Assembly: GCF_007989805.1 (NCBI RefSeq)
Contig: NZ_BJUB01000012.1
Span: 1 to 64,000 of the forward strand
DNA length: 64,000 bases
Source of the DNA: Cellulomonas xylanilytica
Lineage (GTDB): Bacteria > Actinomycetota > Actinomycetes > Actinomycetales > Cellulomonadaceae
Direction: 5' to 3'
Position 1 is the stretch's first letter. The number at the start of each line of letters is the position of its first letter. Position numbers and translations under genes: made by a program. Below are positions 8,936 through 18,324 of this stretch, piece after piece. The notes beneath the pieces were generated by a model that searched no databases, was not told the DNA's origin, and saw only the letters and a program-made list of their open reading frames with translations.

Positions 8936-9358
8936 GTGAGCAGCAAGGCCGAGCACGAGCGGGACCGCGGGTCGATGGCGGTCGAGATCGTCGTGCTCGT
9001 CCCCGTGCTCCTCGGGATGCTCTTCCTCATCGTGGCGTTCGGCCGCTACGTCGCGGCGGAGGGCGACACCGAGGCGATGGCGCGCGACGCGGTCCGGGCG
9101 GCGACGCTCGAACGCGACCGCGACAGCGCGGTGGACGCCGCCCGGGCCGCCGCGGCGGCGACGGTCCCCTCGACGATGACGTGCCAGCCTGCCGAGCTCC
9201 GGGGGGCGTTCGCGCAGGGTGCGATGCTGACGGTCGACGTGAGCTGCACGATCTCCTGGGCGGAGCTCGGTTTCATCGGCCTGCCGGGAACGGCCCGGGT
9301 CGAGGGCTCGAGCTCCGCGCCGCTCGACCAGTACCGCAGGACAGGAGGAGGACCGTGA
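8936..9358 (+). CDS. TadE-like pseudopilin, second copy
   Basis: A 140-residue protein. GTG 8936 is preceded five bases away by GGGAGGAG, so it is preferred over the upstream GTG at 8906 that overlaps the previous stop. The N-terminus has DRGSMAVEIVVLVPVLLGML, a TadE-type hydrophobic helix with the conserved Glu. Two Cys residues lie in the exported part. It is adjacent to the first TadE gene and the TadG-like gene. Confidence 0.82.
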   Translation: MSSKAEHERDRGSMAVEIVVLVPVLLGMLFLIVAFGRYVAAEGDTEAMARDAVRAATLERDRDSAVDAARAAAAATVPSTMTCQPAELRGAFAQGAMLTVDVSCTISWAELGFIGLPGTARVEGSSSAPLDQYRRTGGGP

Positions 9359-9828
9359 GCCGTCGCATGCTCGACGCCGTCCGCGCGCGCCTGCGGCGCA
9401 CGTCCCGGGACGGCGGCTCCGCCTCGGTCTTCGTCGTCGGCATGGTCGTCGTGCTGTTCGCGCTCGCCGGCCTCGTGGCCGACGGCGGTCGGGCGCTCAA
9501 CGCGCGCGTCGAGATCATGGACGACGCCGAGCAGGCGGCGCGGACCGGCGCCAACCAGATCGACGACGCCACCCTGCGCTCGTCGGGCGTCGCGCGCATC
9601 GACCCCGCGGCCGCACGGACGCAGGCGACGGCGTTCCTCACCGCCCGCGGCTACTCCGCCGGGCGGATCACCGTCACGTCCGACGCCGGCACGGTCAGCG
9701 TCGTCGTGAACGACACGGTCCCCACGTCCCTGCTGCAGCTCGCCTTCATCGACAGCTTCGAGATCGAGGGCTCGGCGACCGCCCGGGCCGCCCTCGGCAT
9801 CAACCAAGAGATCACAGGAGCGCCATGA
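9355..9828 (+). CDS. TadG-like pilus assembly protein
   Basis: A 157-residue protein starting at a GTG overlapping the previous stop, with AGGAGGAG about five bases upstream. The N-terminal segment GGSASVFVVGMVVVLFALAG is a membrane helix, followed by DGGRALNARVEIMDDAEQAA, the helical region after the anchor seen in Tad-locus TadG/Flp-associated proteins. It is short for TadG, which often has a von Willebrand domain; none is visible here. Confidence 0.8.
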   Translation: MSRRMLDAVRARLRRTSRDGGSASVFVVGMVVVLFALAGLVADGGRALNARVEIMDDAEQAARTGANQIDDATLRSSGVARIDPAAARTQATAFLTARGYSAGRITVTSDAGTVSVVVNDTVPTSLLQLAFIDSFEIEGSATARAALGINQEITGAP

Positions 9829-12680
9829 CACGCGAACCCGCGAGCGGGCCCCTCGACCGCGAGATCGGTCCCGGCCGCTTCCAGCAGCCCGACGGCCCCG
9901 AGGACTCGCGCAACCGCGCCGCGGCCCTCGGCGCCGGGCTCCTGCTCCTGCTCCTGGTCGTGGGCATCCCCGTCGCGCTGGTGTCGCTCGGTGGCGTGCC
10001 GCAGATCCCGACGTCGCTGCCGAGCCGTGACCAGCTGACGGCGACGCTCGACATCACGCAGGTCCTGGCGGTCCTCGTCTGGGTCGTGTGGCTCGCGTGG
10101 CTGCAGTTCACGGTGTGCGTCGCCGTGGAGTTCCGCTCGGCGCTGTCCGGTGTCGGGCTGCCACGACGCGTGCCGCTCGCGGGACCCAGCCAGCGTCTCG
10201 CACGCGTCCTCGTCGTCAGCGTGCTGCTCATCTCGACCGCCGCCGGTCAGGCGTCCGCCGCCGTCGCGTCCGTCCTTCCCGAGCACGGTCCGTCGTCCGC
10301 GTCGAGCATCTCCGTCTCGGTCGACGGCGGGGCCGCGACGCCCACGCCCGTCGTGGACACCGCTGCTGCCACCGCCGCCGCCACGGAGCAGGCGGCCGTC
10401 CAGGGCGAGACGACGTACTGGCTCGGGGACATGCAGCTCAGCCCCGAGGAGGGCATGGAGCTCGCCGGCCAGCGCGTCTACGTCGTCCAGCCGCCCGACG
10501 GCCGCTACCACGACAACCTCTGGGACATCGCCGAGCGGTCCCTCGGTGACGGCCGGCGGTACCACGAGGTCTTCGAGCTCAACAAGCACCGCGACCAGCC
10601 CGACGGGCACGCGCTGACCCTCGAGCGCCTCATCTACCCGAACTGGCTGCTCGTCATGCCCGAGGACGCGGTCGGCGTCGAGCGCGTCACGGCGATCGTC
10701 ACGCCCGTGGCCGCCGTGGAGCCGGCCCCGGTGATCGAGACGCCCGTGGCCGCGACCGACGTGGCCGCCGCTGCCGAGACGTCGGTCCCCGGCAGCGGTG
10801 CCGTCGTCCAGGCGGAGAGCCAGGACGGGATCGGGACCGCGGGTCTGGTCGGTGCCGGTCTGCTGGCCGCCGGCCTGCTCGTCGCGGTGGACCAGCTCCG
10901 TCGCCGGCGCCGCACGGACGAGCCGTCCCCGGACGCGGTCGAGGTCGAGGTGGCCCTGCGGATCGGTGCGGACCCGCAGCGCGCGATCCTGCTGGACCGC
11001 GGTCTGCGTCAGCTGGCCGAGGGGCTGCGCGCGGCCGGGCACGAGCTGCCCGGGGTCTTCGGCGCGGTGGTCGACGACACCGGCGTCGAGCTCCGGCTCA
11101 GCCCCCCGTCGACGGCCGCTCCTGCGCCGTGGCGGGTGCTCGGCACGGGCGCCGCGTGGCGCCTCGACGCCGCGGACGTCGACCTCGACGCCCGCACCGG
11201 CACCGCACCGTTCCCCGGTCTCGTGTCGCTCGGACGCGACGCCGACGACCGCGACGTCCTCATCGACCTCGAGGCGGCGCAGGGTCCCATCGCGATCGTC
11301 GGGGACCTCGACGTGGCGCGCGAGGTCGCCAGCGCCTGGGCGGCGGAGCTCGTGACCAACCGGTGGTCGGACGGGCTGCACGTGACCGGAGTGGACCTGC
11401 CGGACGGCCTGGACGCGCTGCCCGGCGGGCGCTACGACACCGCGGCGTCCGCGGCGGACGTCCTGCCGCGGCTGCGCGAGCGTCGTGCCGACGTCCTCGG
11501 GTCCAGCGTGCTCACCGGCCGCCTGCGCAGCGGGGGCGCCGGGACCTGGGTGCCGGAGTACCTCGTGCTCGGCTCCACCCCTGTCGGGTCCGCCGCGCAG
11601 CAGCTGGTCGAGCTGACCGCGACGAGCCAGCGGTCCCCGCTCGGCGTCGTGTGCGTCGGCGCCCTGCCGGGCGCCCGGTGGCAGCTGGTCGCGGAGGCCG
11701 ACGGGCGCCTCAGCGCGCGCGTGCTCGACCTGGACGTGCGCGCCAACCGGCTCACGTCGCGGCAGGTCACGGCCCTCGGGGAGCTGCTCACCGAGGCACC
11801 GGAGCCGGCGCGTGCGGTCGACGAGAAGCGTGCCGCCATCGAGCACGAGGGCGCCGTCGAGCGCCCGCCCGTGGTCGCCCCTGCGCGCACCGTGGAGCCC
11901 GCCGACCTCGAGGCCGCCCTCGTGCGGGTCCTCGTGCTCGGTGAGCCGCGCGTCGAGACCCCGCGCACGATCGAAGACAGCCGCCGGGCTCTGGCGACGG
12001 AGCTCGTCGTGTACCTCGCGCTCCACCCGGAGGGTGCCCACGCGAACGTGCTGGCGGCCGCCCTGTGGCCGCGGGGTGTCACGACGGAGGTGCGCGAGAG
12101 CCTGTTCGCGCGCACCGCGGAGTGGCTGGGCACGGACGTCGACGGGAAGCCGAACCTCGTCCGTGGGGACGACGGGCACGTGCGGCTCAGCGAGCACGTC
12201 GTCGTGGACTGGGACGTGGTGCGCTCGCTGCTGGCGCGTGCGCGTCGGGCGGCCGACCCTGCCGCCGAGCGCAGCGACCTCGCGGCGGCGCTGCGGCTCG
12301 CGCGCGGCGCGGTGCTGTCCGCGCGGCCCGCGGGCCGGTACTCCTGGCTGGCGCGCGTCCGCCTGGAGCGCGCCTCGCAGGCACTCCTGGTCGACACGGT
12401 GCACCGGCTGGTCGTGCTGTGCCGGGACGGCGACGACCCGGCGGGTGCGCAGTCGGTCGCCTGGGCCGGGCTCCGGCTCGCGCCCACCGAGGAGCTGCTC
12501 TGGCGGGACCTGGTCCGGGCGGCGGCGGCGCTCGGCGGCGCCGACGCGGTGCGTCCGGTGGCGCGCGACCTCGAGGCGACGCTGCACGCCGCGGGGGCGC
12601 CCACGGTGTCGCCCGCGACCCGTGCTCTGCTCGAGGAGCTGGCCCCCGGGTACGACGACGCGGTGCTCGGCTCGGCGTGA
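9825..12680 (+). CDS. Membrane LysM protein with C-terminal BTAD regulator domain
   Basis: A 951-residue protein overlapping the TadG-like gene (ATGA). Hydrophobic segments lie at about 25-60, 80-105 and 125-150. A LysM-like domain follows at about 218-285 (YVVQPPDGRYHDNLWDIAER). A further transmembrane helix lies near 340-360. The rest would then be cytoplasmic: a long middle region and, from about 699, a winged-helix plus bacterial transcriptional activator domain (LAAALWPRGVTTEVRESLFAR, then a TPR-like helical repeat). BTAD domains belong to SARP/AfsR regulators. The layout suggests a membrane-bound regulator that senses the cell wall for the Tad and type VII locus; this is inference. Confidence 0.85.
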   Translation: MTREPASGPLDREIGPGRFQQPDGPEDSRNRAAALGAGLLLLLLVVGIPVALVSLGGVPQIPTSLPSRDQLTATLDITQVLAVLVWVVWLAWLQFTVCVAVEFRSALSGVGLPRRVPLAGPSQRLARVLVVSVLLISTAAGQASAAVASVLPEHGPSSASSISVSVDGGAATPTPVVDTAAATAAATEQAAVQGETTYWLGDMQLSPEEGMELAGQRVYVVQPPDGRYHDNLWDIAERSLGDGRRYHEVFELNKHRDQPDGHALTLERLIYPNWLLVMPEDAVGVERVTAIVTPVAAVEPAPVIETPVAATDVAAAAETSVPGSGAVVQAESQDGIGTAGLVGAGLLAAGLLVAVDQLRRRRRTDEPSPDAVEVEVALRIGADPQRAILLDRGLRQLAEGLRAAGHELPGVFGAVVDDTGVELRLSPPSTAAPAPWRVLGTGAAWRLDAADVDLDARTGTAPFPGLVSLGRDADDRDVLIDLEAAQGPIAIVGDLDVAREVASAWAAELVTNRWSDGLHVTGVDLPDGLDALPGGRYDTAASAADVLPRLRERRADVLGSSVLTGRLRSGGAGTWVPEYLVLGSTPVGSAAQQLVELTATSQRSPLGVVCVGALPGARWQLVAEADGRLSARVLDLDVRANRLTSRQVTALGELLTEAPEPARAVDEKRAAIEHEGAVERPPVVAPARTVEPADLEAALVRVLVLGEPRVETPRTIEDSRRALATELVVYLALHPEGAHANVLAAALWPRGVTTEVRESLFARTAEWLGTDVDGKPNLVRGDDGHVRLSEHVVVDWDVVRSLLARARRAADPAAERSDLAAALRLARGAVLSARPAGRYSWLARVRLERASQALLVDTVHRLVVLCRDGDDPAGAQSVAWAGLRLAPTEELLWRDLVRAAAALGGADAVRPVARDLEATLHAAGAPTVSPATRALLEELAPGYDDAVLGSA

Positions 12681-12819
12681 GCCCCCGGCCGCTGGTGCCA
12701 CCCACGCGGGTCGCCGCGCGGGTGGTTCCTGTGGATCCGTCTCCCCGGTCCGGGGACGAGCAGGTAGGGTCAACGCGTCGCCACGCCGCCCCGGTGTGGC
12801 CTGAGACGAGGAGATCTTC

Positions 12820-13092
12820 GTGGCCGTTGGTGCAGAGCTCAGTACCCTTCAGAGCCTCTACAAGACGTTCCAGGACAAGGCCCTCCAGGCCGCCGACATC
12901 AAGACCGCGGTCGACAGCGGGCTTCAGAGCGCCGTCTGGACGGGTAAGTACTCGGACGACTTCCGGACCGCCTGGCAGGACTACCGGGCCAACCTGGACC
13001 GCCTCCAGGAGGCGCTCGACGGCGCAGCGGCCGACGTGCGCACGAACCACAACAACATCGCGCAGGCGACGGGCGAGGCCGACCGTATCTGA
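12820..13092 (+). CDS. WXG100-family secreted protein
   Basis: A 90-residue all-helical protein of the ESAT-6/CFP-10 family. It has VWTGKYSDDF (Trp-x-Gly at the hairpin turn) in the centre and a predicted helix on each side, the expected size and layout of a type VII substrate. The GTG start follows GAGGAG. It directly precedes the EssC/EccC-like ATPase. No partner WXG100 gene lies immediately beside it; the small protein at 18325 may be the second. A possible -10 box TAGGGT lies at 12765-12770. Confidence 0.92.
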   Translation: MAVGAELSTLQSLYKTFQDKALQAADIKTAVDSGLQSAVWTGKYSDDFRTAWQDYRANLDRLQEALDGAAADVRTNHNNIAQATGEADRI

Positions 13093-13107
13093 GTCCGGTC
13101 GGAGCCC

Positions 13108-13132
13108 GGCCCGTCCTCTGCGAGGGCGGGCC
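13108..13132 (+). terminator. GC-rich hairpin between WXG100 and ATPase genes
   Basis: An 11-bp stem (GGCCCGTCCTC pairing with GAGGGCGGGCC, one G-U pair) with a 3-base loop, starting 15 bases after the WXG100 stop. It has no U tract. It probably attenuates transcription so that the abundant secreted protein is made in excess of the downstream ATPase. Confidence 0.6.
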
Positions 13133-13170
13133 GTCCGTCTGTCCGGAGACCGACGACGAGAGAGCGTGCC

Positions 13171-16100
13171 GTGCGACTGATCGTGAGCGTCACCGCGGAG
13201 CGGGGCGGCGAGCTTGTCGACGTCGTGCTCGACTGCGCCCCCGGCTCGCTCGTGCGCGACGTGGCGCACGCTCTCGCGGAGCGGATCGAGACCACCCAGC
13301 AGCGCGTCGTGCCGCGCGGGTCGGGGCACCTCGGCGTCGTCGAGGTCGTCCCGGCCACGCAGGCCGCACCCGCGCTGTGGTGGCACGGGCAGCAGCTCGA
13401 CCCGGACCAGCCGGTGGAGAGCGCACCGCTGCGGCACGGCGCGGTCGTGGGCCTCGGTGTCGACCCCGGCGACAGCTGGCACGAGCCGGGTGGCTCGTGC
13501 GAGGTCCGGCTGGTGTCCGGGGTCGACGCCGGACGCGTGCACCGGCTCGCACTGGGTCGCCACGAGATCGGCAGCGGGCCGGGCGCGTCCGTCCGCGTCG
13601 ACGGCGCCGACGTCCCCGCGTGCGCCGTGGTCCTCGAGGTCGCGCTCGACGGCACGGTCACGGTCGAGCCGTCGTCCGCGGTGGTCGAGGTCGTGCGACC
13701 GGCACCGGTGCGGCGCCGTCCGCTCGAGGGGCCCATCGTCGTGCGCCAGGACGTGCCCGACGCCGCGACGCCCGCCCGTGGCCGCTCGCGCAGCAAGTAC
13801 GCCCGCAAGCTCCTCGAGGCCCGCCGCGGGCTCGAGGGGATCAGCGAGATCGACCCCGAGCAGGACCGGCCGCTCGTGCACGTCGACCGGGAGCCCCTGA
13901 CCGAGCGGCGCCCGTGGGCACCGGGGCAGTCGCTCGTCGTCGGCGACGTGGTGCTGGAGGTCGCCGGGGTCAGCGCCCCGGACGCGTCGCTGTCGCTCAG
14001 CCCGATCGGCGCGACGCTGGACTACAACCGCCCGCCGCGCCTCCTGCCGCCGCCGCGGACCACCGACTTCCGCCTGCCCAGCGAGCCACGCACTCCTGAC
14101 AAGCAGCGGTTCCCGCTCGCGATGATGATCATGCCGCTGATCATGGGCGCCGGGATGTACTGGTTCACGCGGTCGCCGTACGCCCTGCTCATCATGGCGC
14201 TGTCGCCGGCGATGGCGGCGTCGAACTTCTTCTCCTCGCGCGGCCAGGGCCGCAACCAGCACCTCGAGGCCGTCCGGACGTTCGTGCAGCGCACCGCGCG
14301 CATCGAGCAGCAGGCCTACGACGCGCTGACGGCCGAGAGCGCCGCACGTCGCGCCGAGCTCCCCGACCCCGGGTCGGTGCTGCTGTTCGCGACCGGTCCG
14401 CGCGCCCGGCTCTGGGAGCGGCGACGGACCGACCCCGACTGGATGCTGGCCCGGGTGGGCACCGCGGACGTCCCGAGCGAGGTGTCGCTGAACGACCCGG
14501 CGCGCGAGGACCACGAGAAGGTCCAGCACTGGACCGCGTCCGACGTCCCCGTGGCCGTTCCGCTGGCCCGGGCGGGGGTGACCGGCGTCGCCGGGACGGG
14601 CGAGGCGCGTCGGCAGGTGGCGGCGTGGATGCTCGCGCAGGTGGTGACCGCGCACTCGCCGGCGGACGTGAGCGTGGTGCTGCTCGCGGACCAGGACGGC
14701 GACGACGCGTGGTCGTGGGTGCGCTGGCTGCCGCACGCGCGCCGCGAGTCCGGGCCGGTCGTGGCGGTCGGCAACGACGACGAGACGACGTCGCGCCGGA
14801 TCTCGGAGCTCCTCGACCTGGTCGAGCGTCGTCGCGAGGCGGCGAGCAACGGGCCGCGGATGGGCGGCGGGGCGTTCGGTGGCGGCGGTGGCCTGCTCCC
14901 GCCCCCGGTGCTCGTGGTGCTCGACGGCGCCCGCCGGATCCGCCTCCTCCCGGGCCTGGTCACGCTCCTGCGCGAGGGGCCCGGTGTCGGCGTGTACTTC
15001 CTGTGCGTCGACGAGCAGGAGCGCCAGCTGCCCGAGGAGTGCCAGGCGGTGGTCCTGGTCGACGGTGCCGGCTCGACGGTGTCGGTGACCGGGGAGCAGC
15101 CGGTCGACGGGGTGCGCGCGGACCTGGTGCCGCGCGGCTGGTTCGAGCAGCTCGGCCGGTCGCTCGCGCCGGTCCGGGACATCAGCTCGGAGGACCTGGC
15201 CAGCACCCTGACGTCGACGTCCCGGCTGCTCGACGTGCTCGAGCTGGACCCGCCGGACGCGCGCTCGATCGCGCTCGGCTGGGCGCAGGGCGGCGGACGC
15301 ACGACGAAGGCCGTCATCGGCGAGTCCACGGACGGCCCGTTCACGGTGGACCTTCGCGCCGACGGACCCCACGGCCTCGTCGCCGGCACCACCGGCTCCG
15401 GCAAGTCCGAGCTGCTGCAGACGCTGATCGCGTCGCTCGCCGTGGCCAACCGCCCGGACGAGATGACGTTCGTGCTCATCGACTACAAGGGCGGGGCGGC
15501 GTTCAAGGACTGCAGCAAGCTGCCCCACACGGTCGGCATGGTCACGGACCTCGACGCGCACCTGACGACGCGCGCGCTCGAGAGCCTCGCCGCGGAGCTG
15601 CGGCGGCGCGAGCACCAGCTGGCGGACGCGGGCGCCAAGGACATCGAGGACTACCTCGCCGGGCGTGAGCCCGGTGACCCGCCGATGCCCCGGCTGACCA
15701 TCGTGATCGACGAGTTCGCCGCGCTCGTCGCGGAGCTGCCCGACTTCGTCACCGGCCTGGTCGACATCGCCCGGCGCGGACGTTCGCTCGGTGTGCACCT
15801 CCTGCTCGCCACGCAGCGGCCCGCGGGTGTGGTGAGCGCCGAGATCAAGTCGAACACCAACCTGCGCATCGCGCTGCGGGTCACCGACCGCAACGACAGC
15901 CAGGACGTCATCGAGTCGGGTGACGCCGCGGAGATCCCCCCGAGCCTGCCCGGTCGCGCGTACGCCCGGCTCGGGCACTCCAGCCTCGTGGCGTTCCAGT
16001 CGTCGCGCGTCGGCGGCCGACCGCCGACCGCGACGGGCGGCGGAGCCGTGCACCTCGAGCGCCTCACCTGGTCGGCCGCGGGTCGTCCGCTGTCCGCACC

Positions 16101-17817
16101 GCGCAGCCGGGGCGAGGAGGACGTCGACACGCCCACGGACCTCGCGGCCCTGGTGACCGCCGTCGGCTCGGCAGCCGAGCTGGCCCAGGTCGCGGCACCG
16201 CCGCCGCCGTGGCTGCCTGCGCTCTCGACGGAGATCACCCTCGACGACGTGCTCGCGCAGGGCGGCCCCGCGCTCGACCGCTCGCCGTTCGCGCTGCCCT
16301 ACGGGATCGTCGACCTGCCGGCGCAGCAGCGTCGGGACGTCGCGGTGCACGACCTGGAGACCGCCGGGAACCTCGCGGTGGTCGGTGCGCCGCGGTCGGG
16401 CCGGTCGACCGTGCTGCGGACGTTCGCGGCCGGCGTCGCCACCCGCCTGTCGCCGCGCGACGTGCACGTCTACGGCCTCGACTTCGGCAACAACGCGCTG
16501 CTGCCCCTCGTCGCGCTCCCGCACACGGGGGCGGTGGTCACGCGCGACCAGCCGGATCGCGTCGCCCGCCTGACGCGGCGGCTGCGCTCCGAGATCTCCC
16601 GCCGCCAGCAGCTCCTCGCGGAGCAGGCGTTCGCGGACGTGACCGAGCAGCGCGCCGGCACGGGTCCGGCCCGGCGGCTGCCGTACCTGCTGGTGCTGCT
16701 CGACCGGTGGGAGGGCTTCATCCAGGCGTTCGAGGACTACGACGCCGGCGTGCTCATCGACATGTGGACGCAGATCCTCCAGGAGGGGCCCGGCGCGGGG
16801 ATCAAGGTCGTGCTCACGGGCGACCGGAGCCTGCTGGTCGGACGCGTCTCCACGCTGACCGAGGACCGCGTGATGCTGCCGATGTCCGACCCGGGCGACT
16901 ACGCCGCGGTCGGGATGTCGCCGCGCGAGGTCCCCGAGAAGCTGCCCGAGGGGCGCGCGTTCCGGTCGCAGGGCCGCCAGGAGCTCCAGGTGGCGCTGCT
17001 CGACCCCGACCCGTCGGGTCCCGCCCAGGTCGCCGCGCTGCAGCGGATCGCGCGGGCCGCGGTCGAGCGTCACGACGCCGGGGACGGCACCCGTCCGGAG
17101 CCGTCGCAGGTGCCGTTCCGCGTCGACCCGCTGCCGACCCGCGTCACGCTCGAGGAGGCCCGTGCCCTCGGCGGTGCTCCGCTGGGCCGGACGGCCGTCC
17201 CGGCGGGCGTCGGCGGCGACACCCTCGGGCTGTTCGGGCTGGACGCCGAGGAGCACGGCCCTGGGCTGCTCGCGGTGGGCCCACGGCGGTCGGGTCGCAG
17301 CACGGTGCTGCTGACGATGGGCACCTCGGCGCTCGAGCGCGGGTGGTCGGTCGGTCTCGTGACGCCGCGCCGCAGCCCGCTGCGCGACCTCGCCGAACGA
17401 CCGGGCGTCGTCGGGACCTTGTCGATGGAGTCGACCCGGGAGGAGATCGCCGCGTTCATGGAGGCGCTCGTCCCGACGGACGACGTGCCGACGCTGATGC
17501 TCGTCGACGACCTGGAGCTCGTCGGCACCGACGGCCCGCTCGCGGACGCGATCGTGGCGCACCTGGGCAACCTGCGGGACCGCCCCGGCCTCATCGTCGG
17601 CGCCGGGACCACCGACGAGCTGACCAGCGCGTACCGCGGCCCGGCCGCGACCATCAAGAAGTCCCGCAGCGGCCTGCTGCTGTCCCCGGCGACGCCGAAC
17701 GACGGCGACCTGCTCGGGGTGCGGCTCCCCCGCTCGGCGCTCGGCGGCGCGAACCCGGGGCGGGGCCTGCTCGTCACGGGCGGTGCGTGGCAGCTGGTGC
17801 AGGTCCCGGTGCCCTGA
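13171..17817 (+). CDS. eccC: Type VII secretion FtsK/SpoIIIE ATPase, EssC/EccC-like
   Basis: A 1548-residue protein with GTG start. Residues about 1-90 resemble the ubiquitin-like/FHA-type N-terminus of EssC; an FHA-like region follows at about 110-170 (LGRHEIGSGPGASVRVDG). Two membrane helices lie near 315-355 (FPLAMMIMPLIMGAGMYWFT). Three tandem FtsK-type ATPase modules follow. The first has an intact P loop GTTGSGKS (about 739-746) and Walker B IVIDEF. The second (GAPRSGRST, about 1072) and third (GPRRSGRST, about 1367) have Arg for the P-loop Lys. Single-chain architecture with N-terminal FHA matches the EssC/YukBA type. It is the motor that exports WXG100 and toxin substrates. Confidence 0.93.
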   Translation: MRLIVSVTAERGGELVDVVLDCAPGSLVRDVAHALAERIETTQQRVVPRGSGHLGVVEVVPATQAAPALWWHGQQLDPDQPVESAPLRHGAVVGLGVDPGDSWHEPGGSCEVRLVSGVDAGRVHRLALGRHEIGSGPGASVRVDGADVPACAVVLEVALDGTVTVEPSSAVVEVVRPAPVRRRPLEGPIVVRQDVPDAATPARGRSRSKYARKLLEARRGLEGISEIDPEQDRPLVHVDREPLTERRPWAPGQSLVVGDVVLEVAGVSAPDASLSLSPIGATLDYNRPPRLLPPPRTTDFRLPSEPRTPDKQRFPLAMMIMPLIMGAGMYWFTRSPYALLIMALSPAMAASNFFSSRGQGRNQHLEAVRTFVQRTARIEQQAYDALTAESAARRAELPDPGSVLLFATGPRARLWERRRTDPDWMLARVGTADVPSEVSLNDPAREDHEKVQHWTASDVPVAVPLARAGVTGVAGTGEARRQVAAWMLAQVVTAHSPADVSVVLLADQDGDDAWSWVRWLPHARRESGPVVAVGNDDETTSRRISELLDLVERRREAASNGPRMGGGAFGGGGGLLPPPVLVVLDGARRIRLLPGLVTLLREGPGVGVYFLCVDEQERQLPEECQAVVLVDGAGSTVSVTGEQPVDGVRADLVPRGWFEQLGRSLAPVRDISSEDLASTLTSTSRLLDVLELDPPDARSIALGWAQGGGRTTKAVIGESTDGPFTVDLRADGPHGLVAGTTGSGKSELLQTLIASLAVANRPDEMTFVLIDYKGGAAFKDCSKLPHTVGMVTDLDAHLTTRALESLAAELRRREHQLADAGAKDIEDYLAGREPGDPPMPRLTIVIDEFAALVAELPDFVTGLVDIARRGRSLGVHLLLATQRPAGVVSAEIKSNTNLRIALRVTDRNDSQDVIESGDAAEIPPSLPGRAYARLGHSSLVAFQSSRVGGRPPTATGGGAVHLERLTWSAAGRPLSAPRSRGEEDVDTPTDLAALVTAVGSAAELAQVAAPPPPWLPALSTEITLDDVLAQGGPALDRSPFALPYGIVDLPAQQRRDVAVHDLETAGNLAVVGAPRSGRSTVLRTFAAGVATRLSPRDVHVYGLDFGNNALLPLVALPHTGAVVTRDQPDRVARLTRRLRSEISRRQQLLAEQAFADVTEQRAGTGPARRLPYLLVLLDRWEGFIQAFEDYDAGVLIDMWTQILQEGPGAGIKVVLTGDRSLLVGRVSTLTEDRVMLPMSDPGDYAAVGMSPREVPEKLPEGRAFRSQGRQELQVALLDPDPSGPAQVAALQRIARAAVERHDAGDGTRPEPSQVPFRVDPLPTRVTLEEARALGGAPLGRTAVPAGVGGDTLGLFGLDAEEHGPGLLAVGPRRSGRSTVLLTMGTSALERGWSVGLVTPRRSPLRDLAERPGVVGTLSMESTREEIAAFMEALVPTDDVPTLMLVDDLELVGTDGPLADAIVAHLGNLRDRPGLIVGAGTTDELTSAYRGPAATIKKSRSGLLLSPATPNDGDLLGVRLPRSALGGANPGRGLLVTGGAWQLVQVPVP

Positions 17818-17869
17818 CCAGGCACGGCTGGCATCATGTGGTTTCGGCAACGTCGAAGGGGGTCCTCCG

Positions 17870-18316
17870 GTGGGTCTGGCAGAGCAGCAGGAACAGCTGG
17901 GCGTGGTCGTGCGCCGCTTCGCCGAGATCGCGCCGCAGGGGTGGGCCCGGCTCGTCGGCAGCTGGGAGGCCACCCCGGACGAGTCCGGTGACGTGACGCT
18001 CAACTGGATCACCACCGCCGTCGTGCACGGTGGCGACCGCTGGCTGTACGGCCAGGTCGGCTACGACGAGCCGCTGTACGACGCGGTGGCCCGGCTGAAC
18101 GACCTCTCCGCCGAGGAGGGGCCGGACCGGCGGTGGACCACCCTGGAGCTCCTCGTCGACCCGGACGGCACGATCAAGGTCGAGCTCGGCTACGACGAGC
18201 CGAAGCGCAGCCAGGGCATCCTCGACGAGCAGTCGCACGGCCGCTTCGAGCGGTACCTCGACACCTGGGTCGCAGAGCACGGGGCGGTGCCCACGACCCC
18301 TGCCCCGCAGGCGTAG
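17870..18316 (+). CDS. YezG-family immunity protein (first copy)
   Basis: A 148-residue protein starting at GTG 17870 after AAGGGGG. It has EIAPQGWARLVGSWE near the N-terminus, then WTTLELLVDPDGTIKVELGY and a C-terminal RFERYLDTW, the pattern of YezG/DUF600 immunity proteins that neutralise nuclease toxins of the YeeF group. It lies between the type VII ATPase and the nuclease toxin gene, upstream of the toxin rather than the usual downstream position. Confidence 0.75.
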   Translation: MGLAEQQEQLGVVVRRFAEIAPQGWARLVGSWEATPDESGDVTLNWITTAVVHGGDRWLYGQVGYDEPLYDAVARLNDLSAEEGPDRRWTTLELLVDPDGTIKVELGYDEPKRSQGILDEQSHGRFERYLDTWVAEHGAVPTTPAPQA

Positions 18317-18324
18317 GGCCGGCC

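Noticed and set aside
9651..12773. Minus-strand ORF of 1040 codons opposite the LysM-BTAD gene
   Set aside because: No recognisable domain, biased composition, and the plus frame is a multi-domain protein coupled to its neighbour.
12187..18015. Minus-strand ORF of 1942 codons opposite the type VII ATPase
   Set aside because: It is a GC-driven antisense frame, rich in Arg, Gly, Pro and Val with no domain, and covers genes with clear motifs.
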